Positions 10,810-21,823 of a DNA stretch of 64,000 nucleotides are shown here, piece after piece (the stretch's first letter is position 1; each line of letters opens with the position of its first letter). The position numbers and the translations under genes were made by a program. The DNA lies in the NCBI GenBank assembly GCA_019828545.1, contig JACVRA010000101.1:302658-366657 (forward strand), read 5' to 3'. This DNA is from Paracamarosporium sp. OC-R06-R3. Its lineage: Eukaryota > Ascomycota > Dothideomycetes > Pleosporales > Didymosphaeriaceae. The notes beneath the pieces are model-generated. The model had not been told where the DNA came from. It made no database searches and saw only the letters and a list, made by a program, of their open reading frames with translations.

Positions 10810-12054
10810 ATGAAGCGAATACGCATATCGTCATGTGCCACACCATCGCTGGCCCCCCGTGCGGCGCGCCGCCCGCTCTGTCCCTATGCTGCCGCCGTAC
10901 AGAGGACCATCGCGCCTCATAATCACAGAATACAAGCGCGTTTCCAGACTACGGCTGCCGTCGAGGAATTTGGGGGCGAGCAGATCGAGATAGAAAAGCC
11001 CGCCTCAAATGCGAATAAGACGCCCAAAGCTCCTGCAGCTCCGCAAAGAAAGCCTCATGGCTCTGTAAAGCCCGAGAGCCTACCCTCACCACATCCCTAT
11101 GCAGCATTACAATCAACAAAGCTCTCCGCCCTGCGAGCACGGCTGTCCTTGCCGCAACGATTTCCTCTCCAGACCCTCGCCCGTACGCTGGTACATCCTT
11201 CCGCCGACCCTGATCCCGCCTTCAACAATGCCTCCTTGTCCGTCCTGGGAGCCAACCTCCTTGGCTACTACACCACCGAACATCTTCTCTGCAACTACCC
11301 TCGACTACCCTCGAGTGTTGTTTTCGCCGCACAGAACGCATATGTTGGACCGAGAGCGCTGGCCGTCATAGCCAGCGAATGGGGCATCGAAGCCGCAGCG
11401 GAGCCAGGCGGTGAAGTAGACCCTGGACTGTTGCAGTTCAAGCGTTTGAAGCCTGGAGAGGGCATTCCGGCGGCATTGAGACGGCAGGCACCGTGGAAGT
11501 GGAACGTCACGACAACACACAGGATCGTTGCAACCGATGAGTTTGGTTCCGATCACCCGCCGCCGAACCCACACTCTTTGACCACTACGCCCGTGCCAAT
11601 GGAAGAGGCTGCACAGTCTTTTGTACGTGCGCTAGTTGGATCGTTACACCTGCATCTAGGAACACCCCTGGTGAAGCGCTTCTTCAAGAGTCACTTCCTC
11701 AGCCGCCACCTCGATCTCTCTGCCATGTTCGATTTCCGCACACCAACCCGCGATCTCTCGCGTCTTTGCGCAAGGGAAGGCTTCGAAGCTCCCGTCGCTC
11801 GCCTGATTTCGGAAACTGGTCGACTGAGCAGACATCCCGTGTTCGTGGTTGGCGTCTACAGCGGAAAGGACAAGCTTGGAGAAGGAGCTGGAAGCTCACT
11901 GGACGAGGCAAGAGTTCGCGCAGCAGCAGCAGCCCTCAAGGCATGGTACCTCTACCGACCATTAGATGTCACCGTACCGAGCAGCATGGAGGGTGAACTG
12001 GATACGAGCAAGTGGAAGCCGAACATGGTCGATTGCGGTGAAGTCATTGTATAA
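10810..12054 (+). CDS. mrpl3: mitochondrial large-ribosomal-subunit protein mL44 (MRPL3)
   Basis: Single exon, 414 residues. Seen: an Arg/Ala-rich N-terminus (MKRIRISSCATPSLAPRAARRP..) typical of a mitochondrial targeting peptide, a low-complexity linker to about residue 95, and an RNase III-like domain (FPLQTLARTLVHPSADP..NASLSVLGANLLGYYTTEHLL..). After this come an insertion and a dsRNA-binding-like C-terminal part (GVYSGKDKLGEGAGSSLDEARVRAAAAALKAWYL). Known: mL44 is a catalytically dead RNase III relative in the mitoribosome. The first in-frame ATG at 10810 was chosen; a frame-consistent upstream extension lacks an ATG. Confidence 0.88.
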   Translation: MKRIRISSCATPSLAPRAARRPLCPYAAAVQRTIAPHNHRIQARFQTTAAVEEFGGEQIEIEKPASNANKTPKAPAAPQRKPHGSVKPESLPSPHPYAALQSTKLSALRARLSLPQRFPLQTLARTLVHPSADPDPAFNNASLSVLGANLLGYYTTEHLLCNYPRLPSSVVFAAQNAYVGPRALAVIASEWGIEAAAEPGGEVDPGLLQFKRLKPGEGIPAALRRQAPWKWNVTTTHRIVATDEFGSDHPPPNPHSLTTTPVPMEEAAQSFVRALVGSLHLHLGTPLVKRFFKSHFLSRHLDLSAMFDFRTPTRDLSRLCAREGFEAPVARLISETGRLSRHPVFVVGVYSGKDKLGEGAGSSLDEARVRAAAAALKAWYLYRPLDVTVPSSMEGELDTSKWKPNMVDCGEVIV

Positions 12055-13918
12055 GAAGCCGCTGTACAACCACACTTTGGAGTTATTCTGGTTCCGCTTT
12101 GGCATGCATGCATGGATGGAGGGCATTTCTCTTCGGTTGTGTATTCTTCAGACAAGAGATTGGAGACGAGAAAAGAGAAAACGGTAGAAGGACAAGGCAA
12201 AGGCATGAGGGCTACGTACGATTAGTGTCCGGGGCTGCTGAGTGGAAGAGGCGTAGGAACGCCGTTGTACATGTACCATATGTCACATCATAGGGATACC
12301 ATCAAGGAATCGCGTGTAGAATATTAACATTGTTGATCATCACAGCCCTTGTGCCATGAAAACTCTTTTTTCGTCCTATTTATACACTCATCCCAACGTG
12401 ACTTGGCCCCCAATGGTTTTTTTTACTAAATCGAGAGCAGCAGCAACCGATATCCCTCCCTCTATTTGTAGTGACAGGACATCAACTCCGAACCCACATT
12501 GGTGCACTAACTACATCTAATCAGCACATATCCCCATCGAAAAACTCCCTACATCATCCTCCACACACAAACACAACCCAAAATCTCCTCTACATGCCCT
12601 TTCCTATCCTAAAAACGCCTCTTTTCACCCTCAACCTCTCGCCCAAACACCGCACTCTCAATCCCCCCAAGCTATCTTATTTCTTCTTCCAAGCCACCCA
12701 CGCAGCTCCCCAAACATCGCCAGACAACATTCTCACATTCTCCCATATAGACACCCTACAAGTAATCTATCCTTCTGAAAACGAACCACGCAGCCACAGC
12801 TTAAACTATACTACCTTACAATCATAGCAAAGTTACCTCGCTACACTGCGAACATATATACATATCGCAGGAACATATGGCCAATATGGGAGCAGTGAGC
12901 TATGTACATGGGCTTAAAAGTCTCTATTTCATATCTGCCTTGTGTATAATGCTTTGGCTGGGATAGAAGTGGGCGTTACACCCAACTAGAACGGGCGAAT
13001 ATATCGTGCGGTAGAGTCAGGTTTGTGGCATCCTCAGCGCAGCAGGCGAGATGGCGGAGATGATGCTTATGCGCTTACGACGGCAGACGCGCTCTGTGCT
13101 AGGAAATGCTTATGAGTATGTTGTACACGGGACGTAAGTCACCGAAGCCCAATATGTTGCATGTATATCTACTATCAGATTGTTGACGGTGGATAGATAG
13201 GAAGCGGGGGCACTGAGCGTTACTGTGAGCAAAAATGTATAGTCGAGGCAGGAAAGGAGAAGCGCAGGACACTTGTTCATGAGGGATAGGATGCCGACGG
13301 TTCGCGATAGGAGAATATTGCGGTAGGATGTATACGAGACGCTTCAGCCGGCTTGAAGGCCGCGCTTCACTTCTGTGCAGCACGCCCTATGGACATTGCG
13401 TTTCCGCGTCAGCGACTTTGCGACACTTTACAGGCACTACATTCATTATCAAAGATATGTATTCGGTTATCCAAGTCCTGCATGCCACAACACATGTAGC
13501 ATCCAAACGCCTATGTACCAGCCTCTACACCAGTGGTACGCCGGTAAGCTATGAAAGGGGAAAGGTATATCAAGCGTGTGCTGGAATACAAAGTAAATAC
13601 GATGCTCTCGCTGAAAGACTCTGCTATGCAATCGTAGCTTCATGCTGTCATGATCTAAGTGCAGCCCCGGAAATGCTTCGGAAAAGAAATCATGAAGGGG
13701 TATCAAATTCCAACCCAACTCAATGAAATGTGCTCGCATGGCTCAAAGGTCGTGATTCTAAACTCAAGTCTTTCACATTGAAAAGTTCTGTCCCGAAATC
13801 CTCCGCTGTCAGAGCGCATTTGCAGGTGCGGCGTTTCGTCCTTCGGAGTGAGATCATGCCGTGGTGTCGCGTATGTTTCGCCGTGCATCGCCAATACTCG
13901 TCAATTGTTAGACATCGC
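12055..13918. other. intergenic, convergent
   Basis: 1.86 kb between two convergent genes. It includes C/A-rich low-complexity sequence at about 12470-12800 that leaves an accidental reading frame. I find no splice-consistent gene, RNA gene or transposon relic. It probably includes long 3' untranslated regions. Confidence 0.45.
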
Positions 13919-15907
13919 TCACCAGATCCCGGCTTGTTCGAAACGCCGTGGCTGCTGTTGCTGGAAATAACCATCGAAGACGCTTAGCTCCGGCTTCTGT
14001 CCTGTTCCGCTTGCGTATCCATGGCTTCCGGTCCCAGCCCCACTGATGCTGTTTCCGTTCACCAAACCCATTGTGGCCCCCACTTGTCCACTGTAGCCTC
14101 CTCCGTCCAAGCTCCTTCTGCGTACGCCAATCGTCTTTCCTGTTCCATAGTTATGTACAATCTTCGCTATCTTGACACGTTCTTGATATTTAGCCTTGAT
14201 CATCCCTTCGATAATCTCAAGCCACTCGGCCTCGGCCTTCAGCTGGCGCACTTTGCGGCCTGACCCGATCACACCGTTCCGTTGCCCGGAAGTCGTCATC
14301 GCCTGCAAGCGGTTCCGCCATGAGGCGACACGATCTAAGTTGTTGTGGAAGGAAGCATCTTGTGAAGACCCTTCCCTATACTGAGCAAATCGGGACAGCG
14401 AATGTCCTTGAGCTACAGTTATCATCGACAGGAAAACACATCCCAGCGAGAACACGTCCGAGTAGCGCTTCCCTCGCGAAAGCAATGTCTCCGGAGCGGC
14501 GTATAGATATGCTTGATCCTGAAAGTATGTGTGGAGCTGGTCCAGTCGTTGAGGACCGGGGACGGTAGGGCTGTGCGTATCGCCACTTGCACCAATGCCG
14601 AAGGGAGCAAAGAAGACCCGAGATCCTTCGATGAGGATCTTCCTGGGTCTGATGCTACGATGACATATAGACTGCGAGTGAAGATAATCTAGCGCGTGCG
14701 ACAGGTCGTACATCCAATCCACAAGTAGCTTGGATCGGCTCGGGTCTGATGACTGTACGCTGAGATAGTCATCCAAAGTATGCTGCAGCCGAGCGGTCAC
14801 GATTCCGACGTGACTCGATTGGGAGTATGAGCAGAGTAGCTTGACTATGTTTTTGTGATCGTAAGTCTTGAATTTGTTTATCTGCTCCAATAGGGTCGAC
14901 TTTTGGTTTGGTCGTGTGAGCACGAACCGCTTCCGGACGTATATCTGGTCGTCACCATTGTTCAACATTCGGACGCGGTCAACGCTCTTTTCAGAGCCTC
15001 TGGACGTTCGAATGAGGTTTACCTGTTGCAAAGGAACTGTTTCGCGAGATACAAAGTCCACATGTGCACCATTCAGGGGCAGTTCCTTGGCAGTTGCTCT
15101 CCATTGCTCGTCAACAACGCGCTGAGGGTCTGAGACGATACCTTGGAGACGATCCTCAGGGAACGGAAGGCTCTCATCCCTGAGGTCAAAGAATGCCGCC
15201 TGGCGCCACGATGCCACGTCATCGCAGACGACGAGTAGGATGGCAAGTTTTGGGTTTGATATCGTCCACTGCCAAACTTTTCGAACCATGGCCCTGTCTG
15301 CGAACTGCTTACTCGAGAGCTCATAAAACCACCCGGAGAGCGACTGCCCCTGTGCAGATAGCAAAGAGGTATTGATAAAGCCATTTACCAAGGGCGAGAA
15401 TGGCACCAACGTTTGCCGGTAGGGGTTTGGTGATCCGGGGAAGCTTGAAATAGGTGAGCTTGGGTACTCTCCGGCTCTGAAGGTTTCTCCAGAGGAGGAA
15501 GGTGGCGGCGACATAGGGACAAAACCTGCAACAGGGTTTATTGGTCTCAAAGGTTGAGGCGCGATCGGAGTGGGTGTAGTTGCACGGCTCGCGTGCTGCG
15601 GAGTCCGGTTGGGACTGTCTTTGGGAGAATTGGTAGACTGGTTCGAATACGTTGAGCTCGATTGATCTGAATACGTCGAGCTTGGACTGTTCATGACATG
15701 GGACCATGGATTTTTCGTATTTGGATTGGTTGGGGTTGCGCTTCGGCTGGCACACGACGACACGGAGGAAGCCGTGGGGGACGATGGGCCGCGGGTGTAC
15801 CAATTAGGCTCATCGTGTAGATTTACCATAGATATGGTATGTTGTAGTGAAGGTTTGGCATAATCAGACGCGGGAGTCCGCCAGGGGGAATTGGGGTTGT
15901 GCTGCAT
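13919..15907 (-). CDS. predicted pseudokinase (Ser/Thr kinase-like)
   Basis: Single exon, 662 residues. Seen: residues 1-165 are Ser/Pro/Thr/Asn-rich and disordered-looking. Residues about 185-290 form a folded module of unknown type (LAILLVVCDDVASWRQAAFF). A kinase-like domain spans about 320-560, with a Lys in QIYVRKRF, HKNIVKLL, LDYLHSQ and CHRSIRPRKIL. Then come FFAPFG, a retained AAPE (470-473), and SDVFSLGCVF. Two canonical catalytic aspartates are absent: HRD reads HRS (416-418) and DFG reads PFG (435-437). So phosphotransfer is unlikely and a scaffold or regulatory role is inferred. The C-terminus is Gly/Ser-rich. No partner is evident nearby. Confidence 0.85.
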   Translation of the reverse strand: MQHNPNSPWRTPASDYAKPSLQHTISMVNLHDEPNWYTRGPSSPTASSVSSCASRSATPTNPNTKNPWSHVMNSPSSTYSDQSSSTYSNQSTNSPKDSPNRTPQHASRATTPTPIAPQPLRPINPVAGFVPMSPPPSSSGETFRAGEYPSSPISSFPGSPNPYRQTLVPFSPLVNGFINTSLLSAQGQSLSGWFYELSSKQFADRAMVRKVWQWTISNPKLAILLVVCDDVASWRQAAFFDLRDESLPFPEDRLQGIVSDPQRVVDEQWRATAKELPLNGAHVDFVSRETVPLQQVNLIRTSRGSEKSVDRVRMLNNGDDQIYVRKRFVLTRPNQKSTLLEQINKFKTYDHKNIVKLLCSYSQSSHVGIVTARLQHTLDDYLSVQSSDPSRSKLLVDWMYDLSHALDYLHSQSICHRSIRPRKILIEGSRVFFAPFGIGASGDTHSPTVPGPQRLDQLHTYFQDQAYLYAAPETLLSRGKRYSDVFSLGCVFLSMITVAQGHSLSRFAQYREGSSQDASFHNNLDRVASWRNRLQAMTTSGQRNGVIGSGRKVRQLKAEAEWLEIIEGMIKAKYQERVKIAKIVHNYGTGKTIGVRRRSLDGGGYSGQVGATMGLVNGNSISGAGTGSHGYASGTGQKPELSVFDGYFQQQQPRRFEQAGIW

Positions 15908-17578
15908 GGCTGCAAGACCCAGGAGCCGGTCTGTCAGGTGAGTAGCAACTGGTCAATGAGCGTCCAAGGCGATGGCGCAAAGGCGTGGGAGTGCAGATGC
16001 GGAGAGACGGAGGGAGACTATTGGTGGTCTGGGTCAGATGGAAACCCACGCTGTGCAAAAAGAAGAAAAAGACGCATATCAGCAAAAGAGGGGGAACGTG
16101 GGAGGCAGCAGTAAAGGTCGGTAGCACCCAGCAGTCCAGCGCAGATAGATGTATGTACTGGGCGCACTCTGGGGAGGGATGCGGTGTCTCCCGAATTCCT
16201 GGGGCAGGGCCAGGCTATGTCCAGAAAGCGCGCGAGAGCTTTCTGATGTGCTGGCAATTAGCTGGCTGCACTTCGGACCGCATTGGTAAACGTCTACAAT
16301 ATATGCCTTGAGATGGGGTGTTGGGCGAATGCGAAGGGCTAGCACCATGCATGCAACGTGTCGCTCTAAGAGTCGCCTCGCGCCCACGAAGTCCATCCTT
16401 CTGCATACGTTCGCAGCCCGCCGTAGTCAGATGTGGTCGTGTGGTGCCAGATCATCGCGGCGTCTGACGAGCGCGCCGTTCCGAGGAGCAGCCGCCGGGC
16501 CATGTGCCCGATGGAGAAGAGGAAGAAGACGATAAAGACGACGGTGCTGTTTACACTGGGGCATGCTGTGCGTCACACGCCCACCGACACCGCCGGCAAG
16601 GAACAACTTGGCACCGCAGCCCTGCCAGCGGCATTTGGCGATTGGGCTGGGATGGGAATTGCTCGGTAGGCGCCGGGGAATATTGGCTAGATCTTGGTGC
16701 AGGTCTGCGGCGAGACGCCGCCTCACAGCTGTCGCCAAGCTGTAAGTCTGGGGAGCGCCAGGGGCGGATGAGGGTGGACCTCGCAACGCAGTCAGGGAGT
16801 GTCTCTGAACGACGACGACGACGACGACGACGACGGCCGATCACGGGGTGTTCGCCGGCTGGCAAGGAGGTGCTAGACGCAATGTGCTGTGTCGAGGCTC
16901 TCAAGCATGGCTCAGGTGAAACGGGGATGAGTGACACTGCTCGGCAGGCGACCCCAGTCGCGGCTTCCTGATTGGACGCACAGGCGAAGGCCAAGCATCG
17001 TGAAGCGCCCCTTGCTTCGCTCGTGCTCCATCGCTCCAGACCTCAACACCAATTGTCTCAAGGGGCCTCTGTCGTCAATGCTCCCGCCGGTTGCACACCC
17101 AGGATGCGCCACAGCGTGGTTGGCGAAGAGCCTCCCGCTAGCGATTTAGGCTTCAACATGCTAAATCAAGCTTAATTTTAGCCTCATCGAGTGCCCACGC
17201 ATGACCATGCTCCCGCCACCCGTCTCGTGTGCGTCGCACCCAGTCTCAACTCTGCAATGGATGCTCTCCGAGTCTGGGTTCCCTAGGGCCTCACGCCATT
17301 GTGAGTCTGTGAACGAACGTCTGCGACCAGGGTGGCGTCACCCTACCGTTGCTGGCTCGTCCACTTTTCTTAATCTCGGCGCCGCCATCGCAGCCCTCCC
17401 ATGCTGAGCCGGTTTCTCGTGGGCCGTTCTTGACTCTTCGACCGCACTCTTTGTTTCCCTTCTCAGTTTCCCTTCTTGCCACCCTCTTTCTGCAACTGCT
17501 GCTGGCCAGCCCGGCGACGACGTTCCCTACGCATACCATCTTTAATCAGCAGGTCTATCTAATATTCTTTCTATCATC
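15908..17578. other. divergent intergenic region
   Basis: 1.67 kb between two divergent starts, GC-rich, with an ACG trinucleotide run at 16809-16835. Several short frames exist on both strands, but all are compositionally biased and unlike known proteins. It is likely promoter and leader sequence for both neighbours. Confidence 0.45.
16809..16835. repeat. ACG trinucleotide microsatellite (9 units)
   Basis: Nine uninterrupted ACG units in non-coding sequence. On the minus strand this creates an artificial poly-arginine frame. It is a potential length-variable marker. Confidence 0.9.
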
Positions 17579-18655
17579 ATGCTCTTCCACAATGCCCTCG
17601 TGGGCGGTCTGATGCTCGCCGGCTATGTATCTGCCAAGCCACCGACAATGAACGCCCTTTTCAAACGCAGCGAGGATATCGAGGACGTGCTACGACGCGA
17701 TGCAGATATGATGGCTACCCTCACGAGACGACAAAACGCCAATGGCGCGCAGTCTGCACCGCAAATTTCAACAACACCGGCATCGGGGGACGCAGCAAAG
17801 GCTGATCTAGCAAAATGGGAGGAACAGACCAAGGCCGCCTGTGGGACTGCCCTCACAGCACTCAACGGTCAGGCATCGAACCCCAGTGGTGTTGCCGTGT
17901 GCTACAACCTGCCATTTCTCGACAACCAGACCGGTATCTTCCAAGCCGAACTTCGAATGTACAATGTGTCGGCACCTATCGATCCTTGGCTTGGTGTCAC
18001 TGCTGGCGATGTTAATATGGCCTTGTCGTACTTGGGCGCTACGGTGCAGAACATGAATGGAACCTTTGCGAAGCGTGACTTTACCGACCTCTCGTACCCA
18101 CCAATCAAAGAGAGGGCTGTTGAAGGCAGGCTTGTAGAACGACAGGCTGGTGCCCCAGCTGAGCTAAAGGTGCTCATGTATGTGGGCAAGATCAACAGCA
18201 ACTTGATGGGCTCTGCTATGACACAGTGGGTAGCCATGCCGCAATCAAAGGAATCACGCTGACTTCTATTCAGATCCACCCTCCAACCCCTATTGATCCC
18301 TCAAATCGAGCTTTCTGCGAAGAACCCCTCCACTGGCCAGGACGTCAAAGCCACCCTCTCCTCTACCGAAGCATCTTTTGTAAACGGAGTCTTCGCCAAG
18401 CAAGTCGCCGCAAGCCCCACCGACGCCGCTGCCCTAGCTTCAGCCTCTGCAGCCGTGCAGAGCGCAGCACCTTTCGTCGTTCCGGGCCAGACTCTCGACC
18501 CCCGAGTCACCAAAGCCGGTCTCATCGTTACCCTCGTCTGGACCGTTGGCTTCATGGGCGTTGTCGGCCTCGGAACCTATGGCCGGATACAGTTCCGCGA
18601 ACAGTACCGCCGCCGCGTGAAGAACGAAGTCGCAAGGAACATGCGCACAATCTAA
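17579..18655 (+). CDS. secreted/membrane-anchored conserved fungal protein
   Basis: Two exons, 17579-18177 and 18274-18655, give 326 residues. Seen: a signal peptide (about 1-19, ending GYVSA), a lumenal/extracellular region with N-glycosylation sites (NQT, NVS, NGT), a Cys pair (KAACGTAL, GVAVCYNLPF), dibasic sites (KR, RR) in the pro-like N-terminus, one membrane helix near 282-305 (GLIVTLVWTVGFMGVVGLG), and a basic cytosolic tail RRRVKNEVARNMRTI. The intron was set at GTATGT (18178), which joins KVL to ISTLQPLLIPQIEL in frame. No enzymatic motif is recognised. The topology is type I, at the cell surface or in the secretory pathway. Function unknown. Confidence 0.8.
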
Positions 18656-19264
18656 GAAAATCATGATATCCCTTTCCTTATCTTTGCCCATGTCTGTTAG
18701 GATATGCTGCTGTTCAAACAATGCAAGTGTGTGAGCTTCTCCAGAATGCAAGCCATTCATTTATCCCCTTACAAATACTTTTGTACATAATTTCTCTTGG
18801 CACGTTGCTCACTCAGTGCGTGTCCCGGGCATCCTGGTGATGGACTTATTTTCGCAAAGGGAAGGAACACTGCAAGGTAGACTTAGAAAAGGCATAGCCG
18901 ACAGTAACCATTGAAACACCCATTTGACACACCAATGACTATTCGTTCCCGCACTTCGTATCACGCATAATTCTCAGTCCCGTATGCCATTGAGAGCTTA
19001 GTCCAGACTAGCGGGTTGAATACGGCCTCTAATTCCGTCACTAACCGCCTAGTGCGCAACTCCTATTGGTGCGCTCGCTTTCCACTCCGGACGACACGCC
19101 CTTTGACGATCACAGACGCAGTCATACACCAACGTTGCGTACGGCATACTCGTGTACTTTGACTCATCGATTCACTGGATTATAAAGCCTGTCTCTGCCA
19201 GCTGTCCTAGCTTCAGATCATCATCCACACCTGATTGATTCTTTCTGAAGAGATTTGTTGAGTC
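18656..19264. other. intergenic
   Basis: 609 bases between same-strand genes. No gene recognised. The distal part should be the promoter and leader of the PLP enzyme gene. Confidence 0.5.
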
Positions 19265-21130
19265 ATGACGTCCGATTCTATGGAGCTTTTGAAGACGAAG
19301 AACGGAGGGAAGTTTGGGAAGGAGTTGAGGAAGGAGTTTTTGTTTGAGGAGGGGTATTTGAATTTGAATCATGGTGAGTGAGGAGTTTGTTGATTTGGAA
19401 TTCATTCTTTCTCATCTTGTTCACTCCGCCAATTGCGCGCAGACCCGCGTGGAACATAATTGCAGCATTGCATTGCGGTACTACATGAATATTCGATCTT
19501 CCTTCTTTACGATATCCACATCCCTTTTCAAAGACATCTTCAATTGGGGTGTCTACCTCTTTTCGTCCTCCAACCCTGCTCTATCAAGTCCAGGAACATT
19601 ACAAGAACAACAACACTATCCCAACACACCTTCTCACTATCTAATTAACTTCTTTAGGCTCCTTCGGCACCTACCCCCGCACCATCCGCGACACCTTCCG
19701 CGGCTTCCAAGATGCCCACGAAGCCCGCCCAGATGACTTCATCCGCTACGAGTACCCGAAACTCAACGACGTAGCCCGTCAAGCATTGTCAAAAGTACTT
19801 TCTCTCTTCCCCTACACCTCTTCTCCATGCAAAGCCTTCTATTCCCCATCCCTTTCCCTTCCCTCCCTTATCCCCATACCATACTCCTAAAGAAGAACCA
19901 AACATCTAACCTAACAAAGTACCTCAACGTCCCCACCTCAGAACTAGTCTTCGTGCAAAACGCCACAACAGGCGTAAACACCGTCCTCCGCAGCCTAACC
20001 TTTGCCCCAAATGAATACATCCTCTACAGCGCGACCGTCTACGGCGCGTGCGAAAAAGCAGTTGCATACATCACGGAGACCACACCCGCCAAAGCTGCAA
20101 AGATAGAGTACACGTTCCCTGTCGAAGACGACTGGCTTGTTTCCGCGTTTGCGCAGAAGATCGAGGAGATTGAAAGCGCAGGCGGGAAGGTCAAGGTCGC
20201 GTTGTTTGACACCGTGGTTAGCATGCCTGGTGTGCGGCTGCCGTATGAGAGGATCACCGAGGTGTGCAGGGAGAAGGGGGTTTTGAGCTTGATTGACGGG
20301 GCGCATGGGATTGGGCATTTGGCTTTGGACCTGAAGGCGCTGGATGCGGATTTCTTCGTGAGCAATTGCCACAAGTGAGTTTCCCTTCCGTTCTTAAACT
20401 CTTTTCTTTCGCGAAAAAAGAGGGAGATGCTCGGATGATGGCTGACCACAGAGAAAGATGGCTTCACGTCCCCCGCGGCTGCGCCGTCTTCCACGTCCCT
20501 CTCCGGAATCAGCATCTCATCCGCTCTACGCTGCCTACGTCGCATGGCTTTAAACCCCGCCCTGCTCCCCCCTTCTCTGCAGTGAAGAACCCGCTACCAC
20601 CTTCCAACGCCCCTAAATCCGACTTTGAACTCAACTTTGAGTTCATCGGTACCATCGACGCGTCAGCCTACCTCTGCATTCCTGCGGCGCTGAAGTGGCG
20701 CGAGTCCATCGGTGGCGAGGAGGCCATCTTGTCTTATTGCCAGACGCTTGCAAAGGAAGGCACCAAGCGGATGGCGGATCTTCTAGGGACAAAAATACTG
20801 GACAACAAGTCGGAGACGCTGACTAAGTGCTGCATGGTGAACGTAGAGTTACCGCTTGATACGAAGAAGATGTACGAGATAGGGAAGGAGGCGGGGCTTG
20901 AGGAAGCTGCTATAGGCATTGCTATGCGAGATTGGATGAGTAGGGTGTGGATCGATGACTACAAGACGTTCATGCAGTCTATGTTCTACGATGGGCGATG
21001 GTGGATAAGGATGAGTGGGCAAGTGTATCTTGAGATGGCTGATTTTGAGCGGGCTGCGAAGATTGTGGCGGAGGTTTGCAAAAAGGCGGAGAAGGGCGAA
21101 TGGGCAGTGAAAGCGAAGGCTAGGCTGTAG
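19265..21130 (+). CDS. class-V aminotransferase-fold PLP enzyme (isopenicillin N epimerase/cysteine desulfurase-like)
   Basis: Four exons, 19265-19373, 19658-19794, 19920-20374 and 20458-21130, encode 457 residues. Intron 1 is unusually long here (284 bases). Seen: YLNLNHGSFGTYP at the N-terminus, the cofactor-binding stretch FVQNATTGVNTVLRS, IDGAHGIGHLALDL with the Asp that pairs with the pyridine nitrogen, and SNCHKW with the Schiff-base Lys near 234 (codon split by intron 3). The small domain contains FEFIGTIDASAYLCIP. Known: this branch of the fold covers epimerases, lyases and desulfurases; the substrate is not readable. No Cys in a desulfurase position is obvious, so a lyase/epimerase-type reaction on a small amine is more likely (inference). 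Confidence 0.88.
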
Positions 21131-21425
21131 AGAGGTCATAGCAGCACGTTTGGTGACTGAAGAAAGAGTAGAATCGCCAACATTCGGAATAAGATCGTAT
21201 GTTAGGAGAGAGTACCCCATTTACGGCACTATAGTCCCCAAGGTTGACAAGACGCCGGAGGGATCCTGAAGAAGCATGAACCCAATGGAAATCTGTCGAA
21301 TCGTATTGCTCCAAGGAAAGCGCCCAATCCAGCTTATAGATCCCATTCTATAAGCCGTTCGAGAACACATATATGTCGTGTGCCGCGAGAGCTTGACATA
21401 CTGGACGCGATATGCCATTCCCTGC

Positions 21426-21823
21426 TTACCAGCCTGGCGGGATAGTAAGGTTGGCATCATCGCACTTGAAGTCATCTCCGCAGCTGCCACACTATGCACC
21501 TAACATCAGCCCATACTAATCGAGTTCTAGAAAGCACTTACGTCCCACTTCCGGCATATATACGACGTGCAGACCTTGGGACAGCTAGAGATGTCGTTTC
21601 CAATTGCGTACTACAGTAATCAGTGCCTAAATCGACCTAGTGCAGAGATATGATGTACTTTGAGGCACACATCGCGGTGCTCGCGACACTCGTTGCAGTC
21701 AGCGGGCAAGTTGCGGGTCAAGATGCCAGAGAGAGCGGTATCGAAGTCGGCCTCGTGGACTGTTGGCGCAGTGAGGCCAACGCCCACGAAGGCGATGAGG
21801 GTAAGGAAGATTGTGAGCATCAT
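21426..21823 (-). CDS. small cysteine-rich secreted protein (effector candidate)
   Basis: Three exons, 21823-21659, 21610-21542 and 21491-21426, encode 99 residues. All three junctions are canonical and the frame stays open to TAA. Seen: a signal peptide (MMLTIFLTLIAFVGVGLTA, 1-19), a short acidic pro-region, then nine cysteines spaced DCNEC, DVC, SCP, VCT, ICR, DCGSCG and KCD, ending NLTIPPGW. Every exon contributes cysteines, which supports the model. Known: secreted proteins below 100 residues with dense Cys are typical of fungal effectors or antimicrobial proteins. No family is recognised, so the role is inferred only from form. An odd Cys number (nine) would leave one unpaired unless it dimerises. 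Confidence 0.75.

Noticed and set aside
12471..12827. 118-residue frame in C/A-rich sequence
   Set aside because: Low-complexity composition, no family, no splice context; chance frame in untranslated sequence.
16551..16994. Frame with a poly-arginine run
   Set aside because: Created by the ACG microsatellite; the rest is unlike a protein.
18226..18666. 146-residue basic plus-strand frame
   Set aside because: Out-of-frame shadow of exon 2 of the secreted/anchored protein.
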